This document shows positions 1-13,859 of a stretch of 64,000 nt of DNA, in pieces. The notes under the pieces were generated by a model. That model saw only the letters and a program-made list of their open reading frames with translations. It searched no databases and was not told where the DNA came from. Source of the DNA: Aptenodytes patagonicus. Lineage: Eukaryota; Chordata; Aves; Sphenisciformes; Spheniscidae. The stretch's first letter is position 1. Every line of letters begins with the position of its first letter. Where the stretch lies: positions 41,438,454 to 41,502,453 of the forward strand of contig NC_134953.1 of assembly GCF_965638725.1 (NCBI RefSeq), written 5' to 3'. A program made the translations under genes and the position numbers.

Positions 1-2589
1 CAGTGTTTCCTACTGCCCTGAAGCCTTAGGACAATCCCACCACAATCCATCTGCTATGACCATAACATGACACTGTTACCTTTGTGGCGCCCTTTTCCGA
101 GTCCCTCACCTTGGCAGTGATTTCAGTCACTTTTCAATAAAGATGGATCTCTTCGTTTTTATTTTCTAAAATAAGTGTATGGTTTGGTTTTTTAATGGTT
201 TGAAAGTACAAAACCAACTCCTTGTACGATTCTTGGCCAAACATATGTAAAGTCACGTGACCTGACACTTCTGACACAGTTTTGTGTCCTGACACATTTT
301 TATGTGACAACAACAGGTATCAAATACTTGAGAACACGCTCTAAGCTGGACAGAAGCAATGCAGCACTCCAGTCCCTTGGCTGTTTTTAAATGATGAAAT
401 CTTGCACTAAGCCAATGATGCTGAATTTGTTTAGAGTATGGGTAGGTAAAAGTACTCAAATGTTTATACAATGTAGTCTTTTATATTTGTAATGTTCTAA
501 AAGACACTGTAAAAACATCTGAACAGAAATAAGTTGTTCTGTGCTTTCATGATCTGATTCCCTTTTATTTATTAATTGCAGTTGTAGTTCAGGTCCTCAG
601 GTGTGCTTCTGAAGTTGTTCCAGCATCAGAGAGGAGACTCCAGGCACGGGACGACAAGGAATAGATCACAACCTGGTCAGGATGACAGCTCTGTACAAAG
701 GACGGCTGACAGCTGTTTAAGTTAAGCAGCAGATCTTGGGTATTGGCAAACCATGGATACTGCACTTTCCTGTATCCTAGGGCCTCATGTTAGACAAATG
801 CTCTGCCTCTTTAATTCCTCTATGTCTCTAAACAGCCAAGCAGTGTTTTTTAGACTTGACATTATCTGCAAATTACAAACTGCATTCAGACCTGGAAGAA
901 GATAATATATCGCCATGGATTTCAGCAAAACTATTTCTGGCTTGTCCAGCTCTTAATTTAGCTCCTCTTGCTTATAGCATTAATAACTTCATAAAGGAGG
1001 CTAATTAGTTCAGAGACTAAACAATTTGCAGAGAAACCAATGCCTTCATCAAAACTAGAATAGCTCTCCAGGAGATGATCTGGTCAACTGATTATACTGA
1101 GGCTCCATGACTTCAGAGAGGATCGGGTGATGGGTGGTGAACCCTATGGCACATTTTAATTCTCCTTGAGGCCTTTGCCTTTGTGAACTGCCAGGGTTAT
1201 CTTACGAGACCTTCTTGTCCTGCTGCTGGGATCCTTATCATTTATTGATTGTCCCCTGCAGATTAAAGGACTTGTTTCTGTTTAGCAACAAAATTCATTC
1301 TTGGCCAGCGCCACATGGGAGTGCTTCTGCAAAGTGTCCCACTTTCTGCATTTCTCCTCTGCCTTTGACAGCAGGAAGGTATTTGAATTACATTATCCGC
1401 GGTGACTAGCCCCTGTACTCAAGAGATCCTGAAACAAGGAAATAATGCTATGGATTAGAAATTCCAGCCCAATAACCTTTCACGACTTAACCCTTTGTAC
1501 TCAGACTTCTAAAATCGAGGAAACACTGACCATTTAGGCTGTTTGATAGGTTTTCCTCTAAGCCAGTTGCTTGGTATAAAGCAAAGAAAATAACTGATGG
1601 GGTTGACAGGAATGTCTTTATTTCACCAAAGTTTTGTGTGTCTGGTTAGCATTTTGCAACATACAAATATAAGAAAAATATTGCTAAAGGTGGAACCAAA
1701 GCCAGAATTGTATGGCCAAGAGACCACATTTAGCCCAGACTCCGCTCCAATATCATTAGCAAATCCTACCTCCCACTGTAAGTCACAGCTCACACCCCTG
1801 GAAATTTGTCAGCTCTGGAGCTGACAAAATATCCTGAGCCTCTTTTGGCTTAGCTCAACACTGCAGTGCTCCAGTGTGTGTTGGGGAAGCCAAAGGCACA
1901 CTGTAGCACGTGAGGGATCACTGAAGTGTGCGAGATACCTGGCCATGAGCTCTCTGTCTCAGTCTGTAGCCATTTTAGTAGTAGGGTGCCATTCTTTGAT
2001 ATTTAGAAGATAAAAAATGTGTCCTTTCAGTTGCTCAGAGCAGGCCAGTTTGCTATGCTTAGCAGATGTTATGGGGAACATGTCCTGCCTCTAGAGCTGC
2101 ACCAGGGCTGCAGAGCCATTGAAATAAAATACTGCCCAGGGTTCCTGCTTAAAGAGAGTAATTTTCAGTGTATTTTAGGTAATTTTGTGGGTTTGAAATT
2201 TGCATTTCACTGTAGTCAATTGAGGAGGAAGTATCAACAATTATGTTCCTTTTCAATATAGCCATAATTATGTGTACTTTAATGTCCTTTGCAGGGTCAG
2301 AGTAGTATCTGGGGAGTTCATATGTGTGAGACTCAGCCTCCCAGTCTTTGTTTAATAAACTTTTATAAGAGACCTTTTATGTTTCTTATGATGTCCAGGT
2401 GCTTATGTGGAAATTTTCATAAATTCTTTTGTTTTGCTATTGGTATTGTAAGCAAAAGATATGCATGTATTATGATGCAAAGTAACCTGCAGATATTTTG
2501 GGAGTTTCTGCATTCAGTAGTCCCATGCATCTCCGGATGTCATTTATCAAAAACAGATGTTCTTTATATCACTATGTCTTGTATCAATG
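1..2589. other. Gene desert, unique AT-rich sequence
   Basis: No exon, RNA gene or repeat recognised; open frames are short and lack known domains. Confidence 0.6.
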
Positions 2590-2631
2590 TCTATTTAAAG
2601 TTAAACTGAGAGCAACTGAAGCCAAAGAAGC

Positions 2632-2659
2632 ATGCTTTGATTTAAATAAATCAAAGCAT
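2632..2659. repeat. Perfect 13-bp inverted repeat with 2-base spacer
   Basis: The left arm ATGCTTTGATTTA and right arm TAAATCAAAGCAT are exact reverse complements separated by AA. Each arm carries a CTTTGAT TCF/LEF core. Confidence 0.95.
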
Positions 2660-2744
2660 ATCACAGTCATAGCAATTAATAATCCAAGACTGGAGCAAAC
2701 ATGAAGAGTAGGATAAATCCATTCAGACAGGATTGTTTTTGTTT

Positions 2745-2780
2745 CTTGCTGCTTTTCTAAAGCTTATTAGAAGCAGCAAG
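2745..2780. repeat. 10-bp inverted repeat with 16-base loop
   Basis: CTTGCTGCTT at 2745-2754 and AAGCAGCAAG at 2771-2780 pair perfectly; a CTA/TAG pair can extend the stem after a small bulge. Confidence 0.85.
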
Positions 2781-5700
2781 TCTTTGATTAAACTAGATCA
2801 ACTTCCACAAAAAATCCCTTGGCAACAATAGGTATTAAGAGGCTCAATGCTGGCAGCCTGAGCGAACAGCCTGTATAAATCAAGGCTGGGGTTTTGATTA
2901 TAATGGTCCCTTATTTATGACAGGTCATAGAATGCAATTCTTCATTTGAATCATTCTCACTCAGCATTAAATGCAAAAGCTCCTGCTAATGATACAGGAT
3001 GAGGTCTCGAGCTGTAATTATGTTACTTGCATCATGTATCAGGCAGAGATATTAATGAACCACGACTCAAGTAATTATAGCTGCGGGAGAGGGAGCCTTG
3101 GATTATAAGACAAACTTCAAATTGTGCTGGAGCAGCAAAATCAATGTCTGGTTTTATTCCTGTTCAAGTCGGTTAGTATTTTGTGTGCCTTCAACTGGAG
3201 GGCATCTTCTTCCCATCTTCTCCACCACACATTTACCACAGTACCAACTCTGATCTGACCAAATGCTGTTGTCCAAAGAAGCATCGCTGGAAAGCCGAAA
3301 CTTGTCTATTTTCAGAAACATAGTTTTTGGGAAATGGAGAAAGAGTGTCCTGTTGAGAGGGCCCCGGTCTCCAATGCAGATGCAAGGGAATCACTGGAGA
3401 AGAAAGTTACTGATGGAAAATAGCAGAAAATTCAGCTTTATGTTTAGAGTAGGTGAGAAAGTCTTACCAAACCTTTCATCTCTTTCTACTGAGAATTTTT
3501 TCTGTAGTAGTGGAAGATACACAGTGCATTTCTAAGGATTTTCTTATTGCAAAGCTAAAATGGATATTTGTTCTATGAAACTCTACAGTGGTAATTCCAT
3601 TTTCCTGTAGGTGTAATTATTTTGGAACTAGGAATATATATATATTTAGATACTTGTAAACATTCCCCAATGATTTGAAAGAATGGTACACCACCACCAC
3701 TGATGTTTTATCAGTACACTTGAAGGCTGGCTTAGGAAAGACATCATGTCTACAGGCCAAAATCCTGCCCTCTGCTGCAGGGGGACAAGAAGGGCTCAAT
3801 AGGATGCAAGTCAGCATGCAGGAAGGTGTGGAGGCATTAAGCAATAGGCTCGTCACATTTTCTGCAAGCAGTAGGCTCATCATGTTTTCTACAATACATT
3901 ATTCCTTTGCCTTTCTTTCCTTCGCCAGCTGTAGCCCAATCCACTCATTCTGAACATGGGAAAAAGAACATTTTGTGTTTTCAGAGAGGATGGCTCAATC
4001 GCAAACATTCACAAAAGCTGGGGGGTAGAATATTGGTGAAAGCATTGTTAGAAACCTAAAAAAAAATTAATATGGTGGTCAGAACCTTTTTTCCTATCCA
4101 AAATGTATTTTTGAGTTTAGCCAAACAATTTATGGCAATTGAAAAAGCCAGAATAATGGGAGGTTTCCTCCACATTTTCACATTTTTTTTAGTGCTTCAC
4201 TTTTTGTTCCAAAATGACCTGATGCCAGCTCCAAGGACAAGTCATAATCTTGATTGGCAAGCATTGCCCTCCCATCTCCTTTAACAGCAGCTCTTTGCTC
4301 TGCAGATGCAGAGCCAGCGCTGAAATCATTGGGAATGTGAGCCATTAGGTAATGTGTTGGTAAGGCTTAGGTATAAACTTGTTATATCCATACCCACTAA
4401 AGCAGAAATTAAAATTATTAAAGAGAGTATAGCTGCACCTAGTTTAACTAATGACCCAAAAGGCTAGTTTGAGGCATTTACTTGTTTTCCCCTTACCACT
4501 CGGATGGCAGTGCCTCTCTCTATCAGAGATTTCAGCTGTTTGGGAGCTGCTGTGATGTTGCATCTCTCGACACAGCGTGTGCCATCATGCATCGTGGACC
4601 AGTGCACGTGGTCCGTCTGCTCTCCCAACAATCACACAGGCACCCAAGGGGACAGGGGAGCAGACAGCAGCTTTTCTCCTCTTTTCAGCAGATGCTCTGA
4701 GGTCTGGTACTTATTATCTTCTGAAGAAAGGGCACAGGTTTCTGCAAGCAACTTGAGCTCGGATCAGCACTGAGATCACAGCACATGATGTAACTGGTCA
4801 GTTCAGAAAGACAAATTGGCTTGAAGAGGAAAATGAACACAATGCTCCCACCCTCTGGCTTTCTGCTCCCATTGACAGGCCAGGGTTTGGCAGGCAAAAC
4901 ATGAAGCGAGGCAAATGGAGACACTTCATGTGAGAGGAGGACGTAGCCCCATCTAAGCCAGGAGATGATATATTGCTTGCAGAGCTGACTGTGAAAACAA
5001 CGGCGCCTAAATAAAGCTGTGAATCATCCCCCTGTCTCACACCACTTCCACTGGAGTAGCTTCCCTTCTGAAAAAATGTGGCAAATTCTTTGATTGCAAA
5101 CATTGCAAATAAAGATGTCAGTCCTGGCAACTCTTTGGACACACTGTATGTAAGTGGGTATGTGTCCCCCCAACCCCATTGGGATGCCTGCTCCCTTGCA
5201 GTGATGTAGGATGGGACCATCTCCACCATTGAATGAAAGTGAAAAAATATCTTGAGTCTTGGTCCGGTTCTGGTGCCTTCCAGATCCTGAAATGACTGAT
5301 AATTTTCTGAGCAGAAAAAAAACCCGCATGTGACATTTGCCTTGATTAATGGTTGACACTGAATACGAGTGCCACTGGTGGTGTGATTAGGGTTTTAGAG
5401 TCACTCTGGTTGCCTTCAGGGCTTGTGGTACAGGCTCTCAAACCAGGAGAAATACTTAAAGGAAAACCCATGAGGTTAATTGAGCCAGCCCTGGCTGAAC
5501 CAGGGGAACCTGATGCACTCTACTTTTTCAGTGGATACATTGAGTAAAAAAATATATCCCTAAAAGCTTAGCATGCATATTTGTTTTCTCCATTTTTCTT
5601 CATGAGATTTAACTCCCAGGTATGTGAGCTCATCTTCATTTAATTTAGCTGGAATATTTGAGGGATGAAACAGGATAGTGGATGTACCCCATAGCTACTG

Positions 5701-8540
5701 TCTTATCTAGTCACTGAAACCAAAATGCGCTTCGCTTTGTGTTTCACTTAAATTCTGAAGAACAAGAGGAGGGGAAAGCAAGGAAAAAACCTAGAGAACG
5801 GGTGAAGTAAAAACATGCACTTTAGAAAGTGTGTGTGGGAACTATATATACATGTCAGTAAATAGAGTGCCTATTTGTGCTGCTGTGCACTTTGAGAGGT
5901 GTTCTGCTCTCCCCGAGGTAGAAAAATATGTTTGTTTTTTTGTAAACTGTGTACCTTGGATGAAAACAATATGATTTGAAATGGTGGTGAAATATACTTT
6001 TCTACCTAAATTAGCAAGCAAACTCTGTGAACCTGAAACAGACTTTGCCAAATTCACAAAACCTCAAACACCGCAAAGTTTGCCCACCCCTAACTGGAGC
6101 TCCAGGACTGTGTGAAGGGGATCTTTGAATGGTGCAGCGTAAGCCTGAGATCTGGGGAGGGTATTAGAAAGATGAGTATTACTGAATATATGAGAGAGAT
6201 TATCAGTGGAAAATCTTGGCATTCTCCATTAGCTATGAAGTTTCCAAAAAAACCCAGTAGAAATGCTGTTTGAGCATTGGCCTGTTGACAGAGAGTTGGC
6301 TAGGTTTGCAAGCTCTGGAAGCGTGAAAATCCTAGAAGTCCCTTAGGAACAGAGGTTAAGTTTAGTGCTATAAAACAGCTAGCTCAGGCTTAAGGAAATC
6401 ATCACCTTAGCAGTACACCTGTAAAATCCAGCAAGCCATGAAGCAAGCTGATAGAAAATTAAAGACACTGCAAATAGTTATAACTATAAAGTTACTGCCT
6501 CCTGTCTTTGATGACGGTACAGTCACACTTGATGCAAGAGAGAGTAAAATAACACACCCGTGGGAGCCTCACAGCTTGGTGCACATGGGGCTGTTCCTCT
6601 GCACAAACAACCACTGCGTGCTTTTGTAGGCACTGCTGCAAGCTGTGCCCCTACAGGTCCTACTTTACATGACTAGAAGGAGCTGAATCGATGGTCTGGA
6701 AGAAATGAGAGGCTCCTTTGGGGTTGTGTGAAAACATGTCAACTGTCACTGTGAAGTCTAGCCCAGGGCTTGCTATTTAAACATGCTCTTGTTAACGTCC
6801 TCACAAAGTCACTACACATGCACTGGACAAGAGACCAAGCTTTTGGCAGCAGAGAACTGCAGGGTAGAAGAGGTCTGAGAGTTTGGCAGCAGCTAATCTG
6901 TGGTCTTCATTTAAAAACTTAATCAAAGATACAATTTAAAATAAATAAATTGCTGCAGCAAAGCCATGAAATTCAAAACCATGAAATGGTGCCCCAAAGA
7001 GGTGCAAGGGCTGAGCCAGTCTTTCAAGAGTTTCTTAAACCACTCACCATGCATACAAATGTAATTTTACAAAAAAGCTGTTTGCTTTCAAATTCTTTCC
7101 AAAGCATGGTAGACCATGGATGCTTAAAAATTTGCTCCAACATTAACATTAAGAAAATGTATACTTAAATACTGGTTTAATCATGATAGGTAATGGAAAG
7201 TAAGTTAGGGCAAAAAAGCTGGCATTGTCTCAAGCATTGTGTGTTTTGTCCCCTCTCACAAATCATGTGTTTTTCAAACTGTTACCTGTAGTTGGATCTT
7301 CTTGTCCTCATTTAAGCCATTTGATTGCTGAGCTGGACAATCCCAGCCCTTGAAACCCCGGCCATGTTTACCCTTATGCCAATAATGCAAAATGGTGTAT
7401 AGGGTGCACATAGGAGAAAGAATCTTCAAAGACATGGGACTGTTTAAATGATGCCACAGCACTAAAGGACAGAGGATCAGGGACCACCTGAAGGACTTTT
7501 CTTCTAGCCCTCCAGCTTTCTCCTTCTGATGCAAAGAGCCATGAAATAGTGTAACTTGCCAGTTTGGAGACTAAATTGGCAGAATGACAGCTCACATTTG
7601 TTTAATGCTGTGTCTGTGGTGGAGGGAGAATAAGTGTGATATAACAGTCAACGTGAATGAGCACAGGAGGAATTTAATATATGTGACTCCATTTTTTGGC
7701 AAGTTATTTCTTGCAGTGGTGAAATACTCCACAGTTACAAGCTCATTGACTTATTTTATCACCAGTAATAAAGGTAAAGCAGTGACCCGAGTTGAATTTT
7801 TTTTTTGCATCGCTATTTCCAGGAGAAAAAAGAAACATGCTGCTTTTGTGAATTAAATAGGGGTATCACACCTAGAGCATGGGAATGCATTATTTTTTCA
7901 AGGTCATTTACTGCAGTTTTGACATACACATTTTATCCTGTTGAAATGTGAGTAGGAAGGCAAAATGGGGAGCACATCAGAAAATTTATCAGATGACTTT
8001 GTAGGAGAGGTGGAGAGCAGACTGATTTTCCATCTACAGCTGGATGCATTTTTATTAAACGCCAGGATATCCAGGGGGTTTGGGATAGCTAACTATGCTA
8101 GAAATGTTTTAGTGGTAAGTCATTAGGAGAATGAAATTCTTCTTCCTGTACTTAAATGGGATTGTTAGAGATGGTTAGAAATCCTGAAGGAAAGTAATGT
8201 CTTCCATTTAAAAAATATGCTTTTGCTAAATTTTGCTGAGGGCTTTCCTTTCAGAATTGCACAAACACAACTTACATGGTGTTGCATTTAAAAACAACAA
8301 AAAAGTGGAGAAGCAGAAGCATATTATTAATTCTCATTTGTTTTTGCTTAAATCTCAAAACAGAAGAAAGACGTTGATCAAAAAGGAAGCTTTCAGCTCA
8401 CCAACTTTTAACTTGCTTACTGCTTTCTCAGTGGAAAGAACAGAATTTTGCTCCTGTGAGAACAGCACAGATTTAAGGCAGTTAAAATATTAAATCTGTG
8501 ATGAGTGCCACCAAAGCTACGGCTGGAACTGCATCTGTTG

Positions 8541-8594
8541 CCTTCTTACAGTCAAATAAGACTTAACCTTCTTATAACCTTCTTATAGTCAAAT
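8541..8594 (+). repeat. Near-exact 17-bp word duplicated 37 bp apart
   Basis: ccttcttacagtcaaat at 8541-8557 recurs at 8578-8594 with one change (ttata). A tandem aaccttcttata lies between. It looks like a small local duplication. Confidence 0.6.
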
Positions 8595-11085
8595 GTTTTT
8601 CAGAGGAATAGAAAAGAAGCAAAGCTTTGCATCCTGAGCTCTGAGATGGGGTACATGTGTTCTCAAATACTCAACATTTTTTTATATAAAGCCTTTACAG
8701 TTTGGGCACTACATCCAGCATAGCTAACGCAATACATGGTGAGTGTGTTCATACCAAATACTCTTGAAAGGCTGTAGCAAAGTTTCTTTATGAAGGAGGT
8801 TCATCAGGAGAGAATGATGGGTACTCAGAAAGGCCAGCATTCACTCCATGAGGCTGACTTTCTTAGGTTCCCTCTAGAGTCCATGCCAAGAGAGAAGAGA
8901 AGATGACAGGAATCCTTTCCCTGCAGCACATCTGGTTGTAGCTAGACCGCTTTATAATATATGATAGTGGTATTGCAAAATGATGTGCTTTCCCATATGT
9001 TGGGGGGGGAAGCAAACAAACAAAATAAAATCCAATCGCACAAAATTCCTTCCTTTCTTAATTTCTCTCCAGAGCATGGAGATGGTCTGCACAGGAGATA
9101 ATTAAAAGCGTGCTTTGCATGAGCCCTGATGCTGTGCAACTTCTTCCCTTGGCCTAAGACTAATTAAGGAGGGAGTTTTATTATTATTATTACTATTTAC
9201 AGGACAAACCACACCTATTGTACAAACGGCACCTCTTCTTGAAAAGCCGGAGTGGGCTGACAAACTGTTTCCTCCTCTTGTATTGACGGCAGCGAACAGC
9301 AGAGAGCAGATCTTCCTGCAACGCCACAAGCCCGGAGCAGCTCTCTCCCCATCCTGGTGCACAGCAAGGACATGTGAACCAAAACCTGTCAACATCTTGA
9401 GCACTGGGGGAAATGGAACACTCGAGCTTATTTTAAAACTCTTTTATTCAGGTTTGCAGTTTGCTAATCGCTTTGCTTCCTTCCCCCATAGGGTTTTCAA
9501 CAAAATATAGCTGACCGATGATGGCAGCATCTCATCTCCTATAAACAGCTGTGCTTAACAGCAGTGTTTCCATCCAGTATGTCATATTTTCCCTTGCCAC
9601 CCAGCTTCAGTTTAATGAAGGTGACATGTTTTCAATTAGTTTTAAACTCCGCATTTGAAAATATAACCATATATTTCAAGTTACATGTAAAATTCAAGCT
9701 GGAATCATGTTCACAGCAATGTGATTGGGCTTGGTTTCTTCCACGCAACTTGTTTCCTTTTTTCCCAGCTGTCTGTCCTGCTGTTCCTTGAAGTCCAATG
9801 TTGCTCTGACACGCCAGGAGAAGTGCAACGCATTTATACTATTTTCTTTAGCTTGTTGATTTTTTTAATGTGATGTCCAAGAGAATTATTGCCTTGCAAG
9901 TCGCTGATGCTTCATGTCTAAACTCCCACCATGCTCATGGCAGTTTATGCACACCAAAGCCATTTCCCACATTTATGGAGCACATAATTCTCTTCCTTCA
10001 TAAGATGGTGAAGCGGAGAAGGATGTGGAAGGACAGGCTCCTCTTTGTGCCGTTTGACTACAATTTATATAGTGTCTCAGCTGGAGCCTTTCACTCAGCC
10101 TTGGGCTTGGAGGTCCTTCAAGACTGTTCAGAGCTGCCATGGGGAATGGATGTTCACACTGGGAGGGGTCTGAGAAGTATTAGGCACTAATCAGAGCTAC
10201 TCTGCAGATTTTTCCTGATCTTTGTACTGGACATAAGCAGCTAAAACCTGCCTGTATCCCTCCTGTGGGGCCATACCCTACACCTCCTCACCCCACATGC
10301 ACCCCTCGGTGTCATGAATGCAACGAGGCATGGTGGTACCCGGCTCCCCATCTCTCCCTGGGGCAAAGATGCCACTGGGGTCACTTTTTCAAGATGACAA
10401 AGGGCCTGAAGCCAAAACCTGCAGTGTGCTGACTGCTTTCAAAGCAGCCATAGCATTTTGCCCCCCATCACCTTGCAGGAGAAGGGGTCTGTGCTGAGTG
10501 AGTTGTGCCAGAGCCTGGGGACCACAGCAAGCGATGAAGCAAAAGGCGCCTTGAGCATCCCTCCCCCCTAACCAAGCAAACTCATACCAGCCACCAAACA
10601 AAAAGGGAGAGGGATAACCATGCTAGTGAGCCCACAAGCTCCCTCCCTGTCTGAGCGAGTGAATCCTGCCTTTAAATCAAGGCTTCCACCAATGAGCTCC
10701 CCAACGGATGTTGCTAGACACTGCTCCTTAATGAGACTGACGTGTATTTTTAATGTGGTAATCTTCTGGCTCTGGCAATTGTACAGACACCAAGACTACA
10801 AAAGAGTCACTTCAATGCAATGAGCTGCCAATGAGCCTCACGTCAAAAAGCCACTCTGCCACAGGGACGAAGACATTGCAAATAAACACTTCTGGGGAAC
10901 TCTCTCTCCTTAAATAACACATTTATAGAGCATCCAGATGTTGGTTTAACACTTAATGATTGTGGAAGAAAACAAAGCACGAAGGGCTGTGTTTGGTTTC
11001 GTTTGTGTTTTTTTTTTCTTTCCTTGATCTCATATATTGAGTGTGTGCAAACAGATATGGTCTAAAAAAAGTATAGGAAATCCAT

Positions 11086-11111
11086 ATATATGTATGTATG
11101 TATGTATGTGT
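11086..11111 (+). repeat. TATG microsatellite
   Basis: Short run of tatg/tgta units after a TATA stretch. Confidence 0.9.
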
Positions 11112-11295
11112 GCCAGGATAATTATTGGTCTGTGATAATAGCTGGGTCCTGCGAGGACGAAGGTAGGAAGGTGACCCTGCGAGAAGTGTGCTCTGCAATG
11201 CCGGGAGACACGACTTTGCTTGGCTTTGGGATGGTCACAATAAACCCATCTTACCCAAATTATTTCCAGGCTGGTTGCAAGAAGCACGAGGCGAT

Positions 11296-11311
11296 GGGGG
11301 GGGGGGGGGGG
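11296..11311 (+). repeat. G16 homopolymer
   Basis: Sixteen consecutive G bases; the length may be unreliable in assembly. Confidence 0.9.
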
Positions 11312-13859
11312 ACGGACACGACACCAACCCCGCCAACCTTGGTAATGAGGTGCCAAAGGTCCTAAAAGGAGATTTGAAAATTGAGGAGCAGGAACCAGAT
11401 GAGGTCTTAGAGCTTCGACAGAGGCTTTGCAAACAGTGCTGCATGTTCACCTGGTCCTTCAGGGGATGGGTCCTGCCTTTGAAAGCGAGGTGTCCCAGAA
11501 GGTCGAGGACTGCTTGTGAATTGAGAGCATGGACCCACCACTTCACCCCTGGGGCTTGACCACCAAGTTGAGCCAGGTGAGCCTGCTGGGCAGCCAGGCA
11601 TGGGCAAGGGCAGGGACCCTTCCCCAAACCCCAACAGCTCCATCCAGAAGGACCTGCGAATGTTTTGGAGAAGCTCGTTACAGTCCCAGGGAACCTCTCT
11701 GAGCGAAAGATGTGTTTGAAAGCAAGGGGAAAGAGCTTGTGTTTTAATGAGTCATTTCACAGTGAGATTTATGTAGAGGAAATCTGGCTGCTTAGTCCAG
11801 ACTTCCTCCTGGCATAACCTATTTTTTGCTCACTCTTGTTCTCCTCACTTCCTTTGTTCCTCGGGTGGGGGGAGCCCTCAGCATCCTACACAGCTCTGGC
11901 ATCAGAGAGGCAAGAGCAGTTCCAGCTGTTGCTGCTGGATATCAGACCGCCTTCCCGCTCCTCTCTGGAGCCAGGGCAGCCTCACCTTCCCAGCCATTTC
12001 ACAGCTTCCCCAAGCCTCCCCTGCTGATCTTCTTGGATCTTCCAATTGCATAGTGTACAGTCTTCCCCTAAAGCATCAGTAATGCTGAGCAATGGCTATT
12101 TCTATATGGGAAGAAGCAAGAAAACAAACAGTGGATGGCATTTGTAAATCTGGTTCTGGGCATCCATGACCCAAAGAGTCTGCAGGAGTGAGGCCATTCC
12201 CAGCCAGCGTAAAGCCATTAAACTGAGCATCGCTGCTGGGATGCTTGTAGGACTCTTAAGTATTGAAAACATTGGAAATGACAAATGTAGATTAATATGG
12301 GGCTTGCCGCGGCATGGGGCAACCCCATTAATGTGGGGCGACCATGGGAAGCTGCTGCACTATTCCAGATTAAATCACAGTAACAAAACATGGTCCGCAA
12401 GCACTGGTGTCCTCCAGGGACAACAGCACTAGGCACTTCCAAAAGGCAAAACTAGTTTTTGAGGCTCCACTGCCGAGCCCAATGGCCACACACCTAAATT
12501 TTGCCCCCATGGGAAACTGGTCTATGCTATCACTGTGTAAAACCTATTTTGCAGACGAGCTGAAAGCATCTTGACTGACTTGCTAAATTTGGCTATTTTG
12601 GGATAGCTTTGGGGGAGAGGAGCATCCGGGCTCCTGCCCCGAGAGCTCCTGGCATGTTTGACACCAAAGAGTCTCTGGATGAAATACAGACCCCTCGCCT
12701 GAGCCTGGGGTGTCTGCAGGGATTTCAGATCAGAGTCGAGGTGCCTGCAGGGTTTAGGCTCCCTTAGATAAGGCAGGAGGCTGGGGATTTTCAAGGTAAG
12801 AGTTTGGGGTTTAAGCACGTAAATGCTGCCTGAGTTCCACTTTAGGCACCAAGACCCATTTTCAAGCTGGTTTTAGCTTTTTGATCACTAAAGTGTCCTG
12901 GTGGCTTCTCCAGGATGGAGGCACCATGGAACATGTGGGATCATCCGCTCAAGGTTTGCTAAAAATAGAGGCTGACACTTGAACAAGGATTTGGAAATCT
13001 TAGGCTAGTTTTGCGGAGCGATGGGGTGCTGTGTTTGAAGGAAAAAGTCACAGCTTTGATACTTTCAGTGCTGACCATCCTATATATCCTATAGTATAGC
13101 CCAGCTAATGATGACTGAGCCCTCCCTGCAGCCAGATTGACTCTATCTTTCTCTTTCCACCCTGATCTTTGGGATGCTGCCAGGCACCCACAGCCGCAAC
13201 AAGGCTGTGCTGAATCGAGGGAAGTTGTGATGGGTTCAGAGGGGTTTTTTTTCCCTTCCTTCTGGGAACTTTTCTTCTCTCCTTGCCCCAAAACATCCAA
13301 GCCGATTAGGAGCCACAGCTTGCTTTAGGTGGCAAGACATTGGGGAATGTGTGTAGATAGAGCAGAGGTTGAATTATTTGGTTTTGGTTTTGGTTTGGGG
13401 TGGCTGGTTCTCGGGGTGGAGGCGAGTTCACACAAGTCAGAGGCTTGCCTCTCCCTCCGCAGGCAGCATCCAGCACCACCCACCGATCCACAGCTATCTG
13501 AAATCCTGTCCTCTGGCGCCTCGTCCCTCGTCCTTCCAGTCGTCCTTTTCACCATCTCCTTGTCTGAAGGCAGCAGCACCGTTCCTACCCACCGCTGGGT
13601 TGTTCCCAGCCCCTCCGCGCTCTGCACTCTCCTCACCACTTACTGAAAGCGTGCACATTTGGAAAGTTTAGCTTGTGCCCTTTTTTTGTGCACTTGCATA
13701 ATACCTATTTCCTGGCCTGAGTTTCCCCTTTCCCATGTCTAACATACCGTTTCTGAATTTTCCAGCTCCCAGTTGTGCTACATTGGTGCCTTTATTTTTC
13801 ACTGGCCTGTGACCGACTGGCTGGCTCTCCTCCAAATCAGGTTGTTTGCCTTCCTCAAA

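Larger units (their letters stand above)
2590..3125. promoter_or_regulatory. Candidate enhancer or conserved non-coding element with TCF/LEF sites
   Basis: This stretch holds a 28-bp palindrome made of two opposed TCF/LEF cores (2632-2659), a third core CTTTGAT at 2782-2788, a hairpin at 2745-2780, and many homeodomain-like ATTA/TAAT words. By eye its texture is that of a conserved non-coding element. About 42 kb downstream of DKK1 is a plausible distance for an enhancer. No conservation data were available. Confidence 0.35.
3126..13859. other. Gene desert
   Basis: About 10.7 kb with no convincing gene. It contains a short near-duplicate pair at 8541-8594, an ATT tract near 9179-9199, a TATG microsatellite and a G16 tract (listed separately). 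Longer open frames here (up to 143 codons) show no family resemblance. Confidence 0.55.

Noticed and set aside
6508..6514. Single TCF/LEF-like core (CTTTGAT) in the desert
   Set aside because: Isolated seven-base matches occur about every 8 kb by chance; only clustered or paired sites were kept.
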